DNA of 64,000 nt. It comes from Diploptera punctata. Its lineage: Eukaryota > Arthropoda > Insecta > Blattodea > Blaberidae. The stretch spans positions 1,577,501-1,641,500 of the forward strand of contig JASPKZ010007286.1 of the NCBI GenBank assembly GCA_030220185.1, in the 5' to 3' direction. The position numbers were made by a program, and so were the translations under genes. The notes under the pieces were generated by a model that made no database searches, was not told the origin of the DNA, and worked only from the letters and a program-made list of their open reading frames with translations. Positions 9,946 through 20,282 of the stretch are shown one piece after another. The first letter of the stretch is position 1; each line of letters begins with the position of its first letter.

Positions 9946-10466
9946 AGTCATATTAAACAGGACAAACATATGTTACATATAAATACAAAAAAATTACAAT
10001 AATAGTCATATTAAACAGGACAAACATATGTTACATATGAATACAAAAAAATTACAATAATAGACATTGAACAATTAATTATCTGTCATTTTGAATAATA
10101 ATGAAAATAATGTTTAATAATACAATGAAACTAAATACAATTAAAATTAAATTAATGATACAATGAATAAAAAAAAGGAATAACAGCTCGAATCTACTAT
10201 ACGTAAAAAGAAAAGAAAAAATACAAAGAAAGTAATAAACTACAATGAATTAATCTACGCTTTTTATACAAGGCATTAGGTAAATATATTAACAAATCCT
10301 AAGTCTATTTTTATTAAATAATGCAAAAACGCATTATTAATTCTTAAAAAGTAATATTAGTGAGTTGTTTCTGTTAGTAATTTTATTTTCAATTTGTTTC
10401 TGAAAGATGGTAAAGTTTGGCAGTCTCTGACAAAGATGGCGATTAATAATATCTATATTATTACAG

Positions 10467-10593
10467 AATCTGGAGTGTCGAGTGGTTCTCCCTCTGACCT
10501 CGGACATTCTGAAGAGGAATGTGAGAAAACTAAAGTATCTCATAGACATTCCCTGCCTCATCTCCAACACAGCAACATCATTACCAACAGCAG
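10467..10593 (+). CDS. espin/forked-like gene, exon 3
   Basis: Acceptor TATTACAG (ends 10466), donor CAG|GTGAGT (10594). It enters in phase 1 and leaves in phase 2, 127 bp. The peptide begins ESGVSSGSPSDLGHSEEECE and ends in a His/Ser-rich stretch (HRHSLPHLQHSN). It looks like a disordered linker; no domain is visible. The acceptor lies only about 107 bp downstream of the right arm of a 350-bp inverted repeat (10001-10360), so the pre-mRNA could form a long hairpin just upstream of this exon. Confidence 0.78.
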
Positions 10594-10660
10594 GTGAGTA
10601 ACTCAACTACTATACTAATGAATGAATGAATGAAACAATTTTCTCATAGTTAAGTTAAAA

Positions 10661-10931
10661 ATCAGCACCATAGCATAGTGGTTAAGGCACTGTGCTACAA
10701 GCCAGTAGGTTGAGGTTTCGAGTCCCGTGGGGTTCAGGATTTTTAAACTGACCCAACCTTCTGGCGGCACTGTGGTCCTGGGTCGACTCAGCCTCTAATA
10801 GAAATGAGTACCAGATGCTTGTTCTGGGCTGACATCAATTGTCGATTGTCTAAAAAAAGTGGGAGCCTTAATCTCCTACTACCCCAAGGCCTGCTGAGGC
10901 CTGTAGTGGGATCATTTTACTTTTACTTTAA
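10661..10931 (+). repeat. SINE A copy 2
   Basis: CATAGCATAGTGGTTAAGGC, then GTTTCGAGTCCCGTGG and CTGGCGGCACTGTGG; ends TTTTACTTTTACTTT. Lies just after exon 3. Confidence 0.8.
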
Positions 10932-11084
10932 ACAAATAAAGCAGAAAAGCAACAAATTGCTTAATCGGTGGTGGAGGAATTTCTGTACATGAATACATGG
11001 AATCATAGCACCAAAACTAGTTAGAATTATTTTATGTTTTTCTTTTATTTTGAGGTACTTGAACATATCATGAAATTAAATGTT

Positions 11085-11830
11085 TCTTACCTCTCCTCAT
11101 ATAAATTTTCTAAGTTGATCGCGATTTTGAGACTATAACTGTCTCATCCTCAGAACTTTGTTGGCAACTGGTGTTATGTCGATCGGAAGAAACTCTTCTT
11201 CTTCCCTCTGTTGGTGGACCGATGAACCTCTGGATCAGGTCAAAATTTTCGGGAATTTCGAAGTTCATAAGTTTTCCTTTGTTTTTCTGAATGTGGATCT
11301 TTTCCCAAACTGTGAGTTCCTTTTGTTTGTCTATTTAATTAATGTTGCAATAGATAACGGTTATGAAGAAACTATGGTACACAAGAAAATAAATAAATTT
11401 AAAAGACAAAAATTAATAAATAAAAGCACACTTATAAAAGAAACAGAAAAAATAAAATTCAAGAAATTCACTTACCATCCATTCTTACACTATAAATTTA
11501 AAAAAATTAAAAAAAGTTTAATATAAGATTAGCACCAAAGAATGAATACAGCCTTAATAGGATAATTAAAACCAATAAAAATGCAAAATTGAAAATGAAA
11601 ACAAATCAAGAGTTTATCAGATCAAATGCAGGGATTGTGACAAAATTTATATTGGAAAAACGAAAAGAAATTTGAAAACAAGGGTGAAAGAACATCTTAG
11701 AAACATCAAAAATGGAGAAGTGGCAAAGTCAGCAGTAGCTGCTCATGCTTGGTCCGAAAAACATTTAATTGAATCAAAAGCCAGTCTAATTAAACAAAAT
11801 CTTAGATTAGTTTAAGTTCTGAGACCGAGT
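11085..11830 (+). mobile_element. PLE remnant with GIY-YIG endonuclease
   Basis: 11609-11815 reads RVYQIKCRDCDKIYIGKTKR, NLKTRVKEHLRN and SAVAAHAWSEKH, then a stop. VYQIKC and YIG are the two GIY-YIG strands; R and E of the family follow (KTRVKEH). The preceding ORF (11347-11526) is Lys-rich, matching the linker before GIY-YIG in PLEs. The left end (CTTACCTCTCCTCAT, 11088) carries a degenerate hammerhead. Confidence 0.65.
11113..11165 (-). ncRNA. degenerate hammerhead-like motif
   Basis: CUGAGGA (11147-11153, minus), stem II GAGAC/GUCUC, AAAA instead of GAAA, stem III AUCGCGAU. Same defect as at 3503. Confidence 0.4.
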
Positions 11831-12324
11831 AGCGTTCTGAATTTACGAAATAAAGATGGTTAAACCGTATGTATCATTGTCATGAAACGAAAAGTGAAAG
11901 TGATTGAAGATAAATCTCCAAATTTCCGGACCAATCCTCCATAGTCAAGCTCTAGCTATTGCTAAATCCCTAGGGAATAATGATTTCAAGACATCTTCAG
12001 GTTGGCTGGACAGCCATGTGGATTGAAATTTGCAGAGAATCAAAGGATGTGGACGAAAGTTAGTTGGCGAGTGGAAACCGAAACTGTATACTTTAATTTC
12101 AGGATACGCACCTAAGAGACATTTTTAATACCGATGAAACAGTGCTATTTTTTCATGTACCGCTGAAGTCGCTCGTACATACTATACTTCACTTTTCAAA
12201 GATAGCGGAACTACAATTAATTCAAGATACATAAAAAGACATATACGGTACTCTATAATCTAAGATTTTTAATAAGTTTTAATTTTTTTATAATGGGGAA
12301 TTTTTTAATTAAGGTAGAATTTTT
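11831..12324. other. intron sequence, nothing firm
   Basis: Contains a faint DDE-like broken frame (GYTAKSLGNNDFKTSSGWLDS near 11960, RTAMWIEICRESKDVDES) that could be a decayed CENP-B/Tigger-type DNA-binding region, too weak to annotate as a gene. Confidence 0.25.
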
Positions 12325-12420
12325 TATCACTCACCTCATATTTGTCTTATTTTGACTATAAACTAGTTTCGGAACATAGCTTCTGTTCCATCCTCAGTAT
12401 CGTCATGAATGTTTTTATTA
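12325..12420 (-). mobile_element. PLE end fragment with hammerhead
   Basis: Starts at ACTCACCTCATATTTGTC (12331), the recurrent outer motif, then the hammerhead; one arm only. Confidence 0.55.
12352..12406 (-). ncRNA. hammerhead ribozyme motif, well preserved
   Basis: Minus strand: CUGAGGA (12391-12397), stem II GGAACA/UGUUCC, GAAA (12367-12370), stem III ACUAGU palindrome, U as cleavage base, then UAUAGUCA pairing with UGACGAUA upstream (7 of 8 pairs) as stem I. Confidence 0.7.
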
Positions 12421-12565
12421 TTGATTTCATACATGTCAATGATGGATAAATCATATTTGAAGAGAAAAATTACAGGCTCAGACTGATTATATAATTTCTT
12501 CATGACAGAAATATTACAATGGATTTAGTTTTCACTTCATAGAATCATTGATATAATTATAATAT

Positions 12566-12637
12566 TCCCAATGCATGTCCAACTCAGGGTCGGGTCGAGG
12601 GATGAGATGAAATGAAGTCCCTATAAATTTATAGAAG
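12566..12637 (-). repeat. SINE D fragment
   Basis: CCAACTCAGGGTCGGGTCGA and GATGAGATGAAATGAAGTCC match the 3' part of the element at 26250-26545. Confidence 0.45.
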
Positions 12638-12639
12638 TC

Positions 12640-12885
12640 TATATTTGAAGAGAAAAATTTTCGCCTAGACCGGGACTCGAACCCGGGACCCTTGGCTTTC
12701 CGGGCCAAGTGCTCTACCAACTGAGCTACCGAGGCATGTTACCATCTAGACGCAAATTTTTCTCTTATGTACGTTGTAATTCCCTTGCGCCAAATGCTTG
12801 AAACCATAGTTTCTATCTTTGCAAATGGCGGCTTCTTAGTTAAGAAGACATTTATTGGGAATTTAACACTACTTTATAGCCAGTA
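12640..12885 (-). repeat. tRNA-like element with inverted repeats, copy 2
   Basis: Minus strand: AGAGAAAAATTTGCGTCTAG ... tRNA-like ... TCTAGGCGAAAATTTTTCTC. The core (12661-12735) folds as a cloverleaf: GCCTCGG/TCTAGGC acceptor (one mismatch), D-arm AGCTC-AGTTGGTA-GAGC, anticodon arm TTGGC-CCGGAAA-GCCAA, T-arm CCGGG-TTCGAGT-CCCGG. Anticodon would be GGA, with C instead of U before it. Upstream body (12790-12885) matches 58211-58320. Confidence 0.65.
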
Positions 12886-12959
12886 GGGCTATTTTTCTCT
12901 TCAAATATAATTTATCCTTCAATGAGAAGTGTTAAATTAATAATAAAATCGTTTATAGA

Positions 12960-13420
12960 AGTCTGTTAGCGATAAAGTTGCTGGCAACCATATCTGACCC
13001 AAAGAATCATTGACACTTGATTAAAAGAAAGTATAAAGCTGGAAAGGAAGCTTTTTATTTGTAAAGACTTCAAAATCATAGATAAGAGAAAAAAGCAGAT
13101 AAGCAAAATATAGGAAATAGTATAATGAATTGAGCTCAATATTTAATCTGTATTATTTACTCACTTCTCATCTGCGACAGTCTGACAGATAAGTTAAGTG
13201 TTGTAATATAAGTATTCATTGTTATATTTAAAGTGAAAGGTAAGTGAACAATAAACAAGTATATGTTGACTGTAAGAAAATAATGAAATCTGAAACAACA
13301 CATACATTTTTTGCAGTAAATTCAAGAGTTTTGCAGCTAAAAATAATTAAATATAATAAATTTGGGAATTTTTAACATTATGAGGTTTTATTAATAAGAA
13401 TAAAATGAATCATGAATTCT
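12960..13420. other. intron sequence, nothing recognised
   Basis: AT-rich; no ORF or shared repeat identified. Confidence 0.35.
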
Positions 13421-13424
13421 TCTT

Positions 13425-13560
13425 ACCTCATATTTCTATGTTTTTTTAAACACAGCACTGCAGTATCAGCAACCCTGATGATGGTGACGATGGTCACTGA
13501 TACTGCAGTGCTGTGTTTAAAAAAAACATAGAAGTATGAGGTAAGAAGAATTCACGATTC
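13425..13560. mobile_element. short PLE-type palindrome
   Basis: Arms TTCTTACCTCATATTTCTAT and ATAGAAGTATGAGGTAAGAA bracket a centre with CUGAUGA (13475-13481) and GGUGAC/GUCAC, but GAUA instead of GAAA. Same family as 62815-63040. Confidence 0.6.
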
Positions 13561-13879
13561 ATTTTATTCTTATAAAAATAATTTATTTAAGTAATCAATT
13601 GAAATGGCATTTACTTGATGAAAAATCCATAACTTATTTAATTAAATAAAAATAAAAATAACACAAATTTAGATAATTCAAAGTATGCTAACCACCTACT
13701 CCAATATGATCATTGTTTTGATTCAAATTTTAAAATTTTACATGTTTGTGACAAAGGAAAGAAGTTGGACCTTATAGAAGTTGTAGAGATAAATAAATTG
13801 AAAAGTGTTAATAAGCTTTAATAGTGAGTGGAGAACATATTTTTAATGACTCACCTCATATAATTTCAAATTTCTTTGA

Positions 13880-13925
13880 TACCAGCGGTTTCAGACAATA
13901 TCTTGTCCCACTTCAGTCATGACTT
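13880..13925 (-). ncRNA. hammerhead-like motif, left arm
   Basis: CUGAAGU (last A changed), stem II GGACA...UGUC, GAAA (13889-13892), stem III ACCG-CUGGU. The A9 change suggests loss of activity. Confidence 0.45.
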
Positions 13926-14099
13926 CCACTGATGAAATTCTCTCATTGTTGATTTCTCTATGGACATCACCTCTTGTGCTGCCATCTTTGGTTGGGATTA
14001 TAAACTTTGAAATTAAATTTTTATAATCACAACCAAAGATGGCAGCACAAGAGATAATGTTCATAGAGGAATCAACAACTAAAGAATTTCATCAGTGGA

Positions 14100-14150
14100 A
14101 GTCATGACTGATGAGGGACAAGATATTATCTGAAACCGCCAGTATCAAAG
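14100..14150 (+). ncRNA. hammerhead ribozyme motif, right arm
   Basis: CUGAUGA (14108-14114) and GAAA (14132-14135) intact; stem II weakened (AGAU/AUCU); stem III ACCG-CAGU then A; stem I UGA/UCA. Confidence 0.5.
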
Positions 14151-14391
14151 AAATTTGAAATTATATGAGGTGAGTCATTAAAAATATATTCTCCACTCAC
14201 TATTAATGATATAACCTCATAGTGTTTACTTCCCAATATTAATTTAAATATAAAAAAAAGGTAATAAGCTGTTAAATTCCGAACTAGATTTGAATGAATC
14301 ACCTTTTTTAAATTATAATAGAGATTGTTATAAAAAAATTGTTGCATATTTATAGTTGTTATGTACTATAATAACAAAATTCATTCATTTG

Positions 14392-14440
14392 TAATCATGT
14401 CTGAAGAAGGTTCAAAGAACTGAAACAGCTGTAACTAATT
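14392..14440 (+). ncRNA. hammerhead ribozyme motif, isolated
   Basis: CUGAAGA (14401-14407), stem II GGUUC-AAA-GAACU, GAAA (14422-14425), stem III ACAGCUGU palindrome, A at the cleavage position. Compact and complete core; stem I is weak. Stem III is the same as at 50212-50262. Confidence 0.6.
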
Positions 14441-14709
14441 TATATTTTAATAAAATATGAAAACCACATAAAACTTTAAGTTTTATTTTCATTTAATTAA
14501 ATTAATTTATATTTTAATAAATATGAAAATCACATAAAACTTTAAGTTCTATTTTTATTTAATTTAATTAATTAATTTAAGTACTTCCATTTGAATAAAA
14601 ACAAGTTACTGAGGTGATTCACTAGCATTGGTTTAAAAATTACCTCTATGAAGTAAGAACGTTTAGGTTTTGGCATAAGGCTTTCATGGGAGTCCATTAT
14701 GTGATTTAA

Positions 14710-15226
14710 CCCATTGAGCCTGGATTTTTATGTCACCTGGAACTGGAATTTTTTATGAAAAATGAACAGTCGCATGAAGACGTGTTTTGGTAAATATATA
14801 TTTATGATTTTTCCACATTTATCGATAGTTCTGACTCCAATGCTGCCAAATGCTTTGGTCATCATTAGTTTGATCCTTCCGGGAAATTCTCGTATAAGAC
14901 TTGAAAGCATAATAATAGTCCCTTCGATTGGTTGCCGGCCAAAGGAAGACAAGACCAGTGATGGGGCTGCCATCTTATAGCCTCTGGAGGGAAAATTTTC
15001 TATAGGATCGTAACAGGCCTTGGCCTAATACTTGGAAGGAAGAAGAAGAAGAAGAAGATGCTGCCAAATGCATGAAGAGAAATGTATCCAACAGGAATAT
15101 AAAATTAAATGTTAGTACCATCTGTAAATGAAAAGATGAACACGACCACGGAATACTTCTGTGAGCTTCGGTCGTCAGTCTGCTAGGCAATACCATGGAA
15201 CTATTCCATGCTTCGGAACCAATGGG
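14710..15226. mobile_element. TTAA-flanked (piggyBac-like) non-autonomous element 1
   Basis: TTAA at 14706-14709 and 15227-15230; termini CCCATTG inward at both ends. TTAA duplication and CCC ends are typical of piggyBac. No transposase. Internally holds a 60-bp LINE 3' tail (14995-15056, AAAATTTTCTATAGGATCG, GAA repeats). Confidence 0.55.
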
Positions 15227-15239
15227 TTAAAGCCTAGGA

Positions 15240-15490
15240 TATTGCACTGTGACATTGAATTCTCATGTGCTGACATTTACAAGCTCTTGCTGGCTCCTTC
15301 TTCTGGGTATATTATGATACAATTATTAGGAAACCACTGTGGGTCTTATATTAGGAACCTCTCAATGGCGGTTAAAGGACGATGATTTCAGGATTAAATC
15401 TGTAGTAAAAATAAACTAATGTAAAATAACCTTCATTTCAATAGCTTGTAAATAGTAAATACAAAGAAACATGCATTTGGTGCGTGGGAA
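15240..15490. other. intron sequence, nothing recognised
   Basis: No ORF, repeat match or palindrome seen. Confidence 0.35.
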
Positions 15491-15494
15491 TTGG

Positions 15495-15885
15495 CAGTGT
15501 ATATAAGAGAAAAATTTGCTTTTAGATTGGAACTGTTGTCGAAAGGATAACAAAGAGAGTTTTACAGTGGTATGGACATGTACAACGGATGTCCGAAGAC
15601 CAGTGGCCTAAACATGTGTTAGATTGGATGGTACCAGGCAGAATGAAGAGGGGAAGAAGAGAAGTAGAAGAACATGGTGTGAAGGAATATATAATGCCAT
15701 GATGAAGAGGGGTATGGAAGGACAATGGGAAGATACGAATCTCTGGAAAGCCGGAATCAAGGGCAAACTGCTGTAAAGTGGAAAGCCTGTATTAAGAAGA
15801 TTAAGAAGAAGATTGGAACTCGCCCAGATGGTTCAGTCGGTTCGAGTCCCAGTCTGAACGTATAATTTTTCTCTTCAAATATGAC
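15495..15885 (+). repeat. tRNA-like element copy 3, interrupted by a LINE
   Basis: GAGAAAAATTTGCTTTTAG at the left, GTATAATTTTTCTCTTC at the right; core GTTCGAGTCCCAGTCTGAAC. Split by the LINE at 15535-15809. Confidence 0.6.
15535..15809 (+). mobile_element. LINE 3' fragment with 11-bp target duplication
   Basis: Reads TKRVLQWYGHVQRMSEDQWP, KHVLDWMVPGRMKRGRR, ending in GAAGATTAAGAAGA. Flanked by AGATTGGAACT at 15524-15534 and 15810-15820. The insertion is 5'-truncated. Confidence 0.75.
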
Positions 15886-16150
15886 AAAGAAACATGTTTC
15901 ACTTACCTTAATGACTATATTTAGAGAAGAATCAATCAGCTAAAAAAAAACTCAAACACACAAGTTTTTCCCTTCCCACAGCTACAAGAAGAGAACACTT
16001 CTCTCAAACACAAAGAATTGACTTGTGTCATAATGGCGGGTAGCGATGGTTCCTAGCATTGTTTGCAGTTGGCAACACTTACTTGCTGGGTTAGACTAGG
16101 GTCTCATATTAGGGAAGGGTCTCACAATTGGTTACTTTACCACCATTATA

Positions 16151-17081
16151 CGAGGGTGAATCAAATATAAACCGGAATTATTGTTTACAATTTTAATGAA
16201 TTAACAAAAAAAATACAAAACCACCACCTCATTTTTCTACATAGTCTCCTGCATTTCCAACACACTTTTGCCATCGAGTTGGCAACTTTTTGATGCCGTC
16301 CTTGAAGAATGAGGGATGACGTGTAGTCAGCCAGTTGCGCACAAACTCCTCTACCACTGCATTGTCACCAAACCGCCTTCCTCCCAGGTCTTCTTTCAGT
16401 GGCCCAAACAAATGGTAGTCACAGGGTGACAAATATGGACTGTAAGGAGGATGTTCCAGAGGTGTCCAATGCATTTTCGTCAGTTTTTCTTGTGTCAACC
16501 GAGCAGTGTGTGGCCTTGCATTGTCATGCAGCACAATCACATTTCGGATCGGTTTCCGGCGGATTTTCGGAATTTGAGTTCATCACTGATGATGGCTTGA
16601 ACACTTCTGAAGCTTATTCCAACATGTGAAGCAATTTCAGAAATTGTTACGCACCTATCCTCCTCAATAAGGTCCCATACAGCACGAATGTTGCCTGCAG
16701 TGATGCTTGTTCGTTGCCGTCTTTGATGGGGCTCATTTTCCACTGAATTCCGGCCCGCTAAATTTTTTTTGCGCCAATCATACACCTGCGTCTTCGAAAG
16801 GGTTGTTCTTCCGCGAACTGCGCATGAAGCCTTCTCAAAATTTCAGAAGGTTTAGTGCCTTCTTTCACCCAAAAACTTAATAATAATGCATTGCGCAACA
16901 GACATGTGTACCTCTTGCTCGCTCATGGCATACTGAAGCAAGCGGCTGCTCTTTGGAGTGCGACACATCAAGATCCCTACTCCAGACACCCCTACCAACT
17001 TCCCCTCCACAACCGCAACCTTTGCAGTTCGCTACCAGAGCCTCCAGATACAAATTCCGGTTTATATTTGATCCACCCTCG
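16151..17081 (-). mobile_element. mariner element, internally deleted
   Basis: Ends CGAGGGTGAATCAAATATAA and the inverse at 17053-17081, flanked by TA on both sides. 931 bp, short of the usual ~1.3 kb. Transposition by a DDD/E enzyme at TA sites (family knowledge). Confidence 0.85.
16229..16928 (-). pseudogene. mariner transposase, deleted and frameshifted
   Basis: N-terminal helix-turn-helix pieces (KPSEILRRLHAQFAEEQPF, KTQVYDWRKKN, SEIASHVGISFRSVQAIIS) are followed at 16540 by a frame change to IVLHDNARPHTARL and PYSPYLSPCDYHLFGPLKED. The second and third catalytic Asp (HDNARPH, SPCDYHLF) are present; the segment carrying the first Asp is deleted. Not functional. No restored sequence is attempted. 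Confidence 0.8.
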
Positions 17082-17359
17082 TATATACAATACATGAATA
17101 CAGACAACAAATATATGTACAATGTACATAGCCTACTGGTAATACTAAGATTTTAGTTTTGATATTACCAAAGATGCTGAAATGTCTGCAAATTAATTTG
17201 AAATAAAAATATCAACTGTTATTGTGCTATTCGAATAACTCTGCATTTTGTAAAATAACACCATCGAAAGTCTGTAAATTATAATATTTTTTTTAATAAC
17301 GTAAATATTTTATTAAATATATTTTTTTTAAATTGGAATTGATGGATTGAATGTTACAG

Positions 17360-17562
17360 AGCACTGAAGAGGGTGGTATCAGAACCTGGTGCAATGTGTC
17401 CACCGCCTCCCCCACCACCTCCGCCAGCTGATGAGGGATCATCTTCACCTTCATCTCCTAACAACCGCTCCAGGAGTCCGAGTCCCAGCCCTGGAAACAA
17501 TGCTCTGGAGGTTGTGGAGGAACCAACTTTAAAACCATCAGAAGTGTTACAACGCGGTTCTG
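17360..17562 (+). CDS. espin/forked-like gene, exon 4 (proline-rich)
   Basis: Acceptor ATGTTACAG (ends 17359), donor TCTG|GTAAGT (17563). It enters in phase 2 and leaves in phase 1, 203 bp. Reads RALKRVVSEPGAMC, nine prolines, then ADEGSSSPSSPNNRSRSPSP and EVVEEPTLKPSEVLQRGSG. Poly-Pro tracts of this kind bind profilin or SH3 domains in espins (family knowledge). The phase matches exon 5 exactly, although a 29-kb intron separates them; an additional phase-compatible cassette exon inside that intron cannot be excluded, but I found none. Confidence 0.8.
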
Positions 17563-17629
17563 GTAAGTCCATGACAAATTAATTTACAGTAAATAATTTT
17601 ATTTATTTAGCAGGTTTCATAACATCTTT

Positions 17630-17828
17630 CTGTGACCAAATAATCTACTGTCATTTTCTCCATATCTCTCTCTGTCAATCCAATGTCCATCATTCACTCC
17701 CTTTTCCCTCATGTTGTTTGAAACCATCAACCCCACGTTATTTTTTACCATCCTCTTCTTCTTCTACCCATTCTTGTATACTTCTTGGGAATCTGTCTTC
17801 TGTAATTTTTTTTTATATGACCATACCA

Positions 17829-17863
<35 letters not shown>

Positions 17864-18440
17864 CACTAGCACTATCAAACCCGTAGGTTCATGGCTGCGC
17901 GGACATACGCTCTCCATACATCCCTATCCTGAGCTAATGCTTTCCAATCAATCCCTGTATAATCTATTTCCCTCAAATCATAGTTAATGTTATTCTCCCA
18001 CCTCATTCTTGGTCTACCAACTGGGCGTTTTCCCTCTGGCTTTCCTACAAGAAGCTTCCATGCAAGTCTTTCATTCCCCATACGTGCAACATGTCCTGCC
18101 CATCACAGGCTACCATTTTAATTGTTTGTTTTTTTATGAAATCCAAAATTGAAGTTTGAACTTTCATCTTTTGTTTAATGACACTGTTTCTTATATTATC
18201 ACTTCTAAAAATTCCACTGATAGCGATAATGTATAGAAATATTATGTTCTTTATAAAAATCATCATCATCATCACTCCAGGGATTAGGCAATTGCCCGTT
18301 CCGACTTCATAATGCATCAGCCCAACGTCTTCTAGGTCTTCCAACATCACGTGTTCCTCGTGCTTCATAATTTTTTGCTAACAATGGATATCTCTCCTTA
18401 CTCATTCCATCCATATGATCAATCCATTTCTGTCTGACAT
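17630..18440 (-). mobile_element. mosaic of four LINE 3' fragments
   Basis: 17630-17825: tail of one LINE. 17833-18110: (TTAC)n then, on the minus strand, ERLAWKLLVGKPEGKRPVGR and NINYDLREIDYTGIDW, family 'ENNINYDL'. 18110-18240: a different reverse-transcriptase end (VIKQKMKVQTSILDFIKKQ). 18250-18440: (ATC)n tail plus HMDGMSKERYPL, GTRDVGRPRRRW. All 5'-truncated, same orientation, head-to-tail. Confidence 0.65.
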
Positions 18441-18800
18441 GGTGGGGGGCTTAGTACCCGATGAACCAGATGACCCTACTGGGGAAGATTGACTTAGGTT
18501 AATCTTGCTTGGTGGGTAAGAGGCGAGGGGAACTAAGTATAGCTCATAACGAGGGAATGGCGTCTGTATCCATATTGGGCGGCCACATCTTCGTCAAGTC
18601 TTCAATGGTCAACAGGGCGACAAGGAATAGCACAGCTAAACTTGTAGGGCTTGAAGAGCGGAAGAAGCAGCCCTCTCTTGGGGGGTGGATACCCAGAGGA
18701 GCATGTTTGGAGACTCAGAGGAAGCAACCCTTCACCATCCTTGTCCTGAGAAGCGCTCGTAACGCTTCCAGGAGACATTCATCTTACTGAGAAGCTTCAT
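18440..18800 (+). repeat. GC-rich dispersed repeat, unknown class
   Basis: Shares GAAGCAG.CCCTCTCT, GGAGCATG, AGACAGCAACCCT-like and GCGCTCGTAACGC with the minus strand of 25925-26200. No coding sequence recognised; much richer in GC than its surroundings. Confidence 0.5.
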
Positions 18801-19009
18801 GGTAATCAGCCGGATTGTCTTTATAAGAATTCCTTATATAATTTATGGCAATGAATTTTGGAATATAATTTGGAGTTTTCTTCTTTTTGGAAAAATTCCC
18901 CTAATTTCCAAAAATCTTTTTTATTTTTATTACGTTGTAAGTTTTTTGTCCTTCAAAAATCCTTTCTGATTTCTCTTTTCCTGCAGAATTTAATTTAACT
19001 TATTGTTCT

Positions 19010-19880
19010 AAGATTTTAATAATTCCCACATTTCTGGCACCTTATGTCATTGTACTCTCTTGTTATTGTATTAAAAATGTTTTGTTTTTTTGTTTTAGAC
19101 CTTGTTTTCTGATAGCACAAAACATACCAAGTTCCATTTTGATATTGCAATTTTTCCATTATTTAACACTCTCATTGATTTTAGCATCATGGATTTCCAT
19201 CTGTACATCAATTTATAATTCCAAATATACCTATTTGTCCCATGCAATGGACTAGCTGATTTCTCTTCCTGGCCAAGAAGGGTAGCAAACATTCAGCCGT
19301 TTCAAATCCAACTTCTAATCCAGTTTCCTTTCACTCTATCAAAAGAATTATCTCAAATAAATATATCAATAAACTTAGAGAAGAATACAGCATCAAAACA
19401 TCTGGAAAGGAATGGGAAAATCTACAAGCTTATGACATTACTACATTACAAAGAAAATCTGCAGTAGCAATATTCAGACTGCTAACGGGACATGACTGCC
19501 TGAATAAACACCTACACAGCCTTGGCATAACAGATTCACCTAAATGCCCTTTTTGCAATTTAAATGAAGATATGGAAAGAAACCATCTCCTCCGTTGTCC
19601 AGCTTTTGTAGAAGAGACCAGCCTTTTCTGCTAAATATTGGAGTGCAAGAGAGCGAATGATTTCATTATCAAGTGCTCGACATTAGATACCAACCAACCA
19701 ACATATTTGTCACATGGTTTTATTTTTGCATGTACATTTTCTAAAATCAGATATTTTGATTTATCCCCTATTACCATATACTTGGTTTTGTCCAAATTTA
19801 TCATTAATCCCCATTTTCAATATTCTTCCTTCAATTTTCTTGTCATGTACTCCTTCACCATCAGTAGCTGATCAGTAGTA
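19010..19880 (-). mobile_element. LINE reverse-transcriptase debris, split by another LINE
   Basis: 19700-19880 minus strand: broken GLMINLDKTKYMVIG-like frames, the block just after YADD in LINE reverse transcriptases. 19010-19300 continues the same orientation. Interrupted at 19310-19700. Confidence 0.45.
19310..19700 (+). mobile_element. LINE C-terminal zinc-knuckle fragment
   Basis: Reads KTSGKEWENLQAYDITTLQR, then AIFRLLTGHDCLNKHLHSLG and SPKCPFCNLNEDMERNHLLR-C: CPFC...H...C knuckle of RNase H-bearing LINEs. Stop at 19632. Confidence 0.65.
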
Positions 19881-20282
19881 AATAACTTAAAATGGAAATA
19901 GAACATGTTAATTTAAAATGTAACATCAAAATAATAGCTTTAATCGCTTAAAAATTAATGTTGAAATTCTCAATAAAAAATACTTTGAAAAGAAGTCGTC
20001 AGATGGCATTGTTGATTGCAATGGCTATGAGCGTTCTGATGAAAGGAGAATTAATTGTTTAAGTAGAAAGAAATTTGACGTTCCTATTGGAAGTTTGAAT
20101 GGCGTAACGATTACTGCACTAACGTACAGAGTCAGAGGTCTGGGGTTCAACTCCCAGTTTGAACATAATTTTTCTTTCTAAAATAAAAGAAAATAATTTC
20201 TTTATATTATCCTCCTCATTTATTTGGAAACAAAGTGGGGAAAAACTCTTCACCTTCACTTACTGTTTTTTTTAATTTACGT
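19881..20282. other. intron sequence with a tRNA-like scrap
   Basis: 20090-20165 has GTCTGGGGTTCAACTCCCAG, a B-box-like T-arm, then TTTGAACATAATTTTTCTTTC resembling the inverted-repeat tRNA-like family. Otherwise nothing. Confidence 0.35.

Larger units (their letters stand above)
8775..10375. mobile_element. foldback element with ~350-bp inverted arms around a LINE fragment
   Basis: Left arm about 8898-9246, right arm about 10001-10360 are inverted and essentially identical as far as I can align by eye (for example TAATGCGTTTTTGCATTATT left, AATAATGCAAAAACGCATTA right). AACAACTCAC at 8800 and GTGAGTTGTT at 10360 are outer ends. A hammerhead motif and CTCACCTCAT (8806) at the left tie it to the PLE foldbacks. 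A ~57-bp part of the right arm is tandemly duplicated (9948-10058). Confidence 0.7.
13660..14215 (+). mobile_element. PLE 3' remnant: GIY-YIG tail plus palindromic terminus
   Basis: 13663-13822 reads NLDNSKYANHLLQYDHCFDS and GKKLDLIEVVEINKLKS, the C-terminal 'YA-HLL---H' block that follows GIY-YIG in PLEs. It runs into a ~380-bp palindrome (13830-14215; axis near 14015) with hammerheads in both arms and CTCACCTCATAT / ATATGAGGTGAG ends. Confidence 0.65.

Noticed and set aside
11940..12130. Possible CENP-B/Tigger-type transposase fragment
   Set aside because: Only a few scattered residues in shifting frames; a profile search would be needed.
12661..12735. Functional tRNA gene with anticodon GGA
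   Set aside because: Repeated with inverted-repeat flanks, C at position 33, acceptor mismatch, and no long variable arm as required for tRNA-Ser. Treated as a tRNA-like repeat.
13465..13515. CUGAUGA with good stem II but GAUA
   Set aside because: Lacks GAAA and the base after the palindrome is G, which hammerheads do not cleave after; kept only as a palindrome note. Same for 62900-62940.
18240..18290. CRISPR-like or short tandem arrays (ATC/GAT, TTAC runs)
   Set aside because: Microsatellite tails of LINE insertions, no spacers; and this is a eukaryotic genome.
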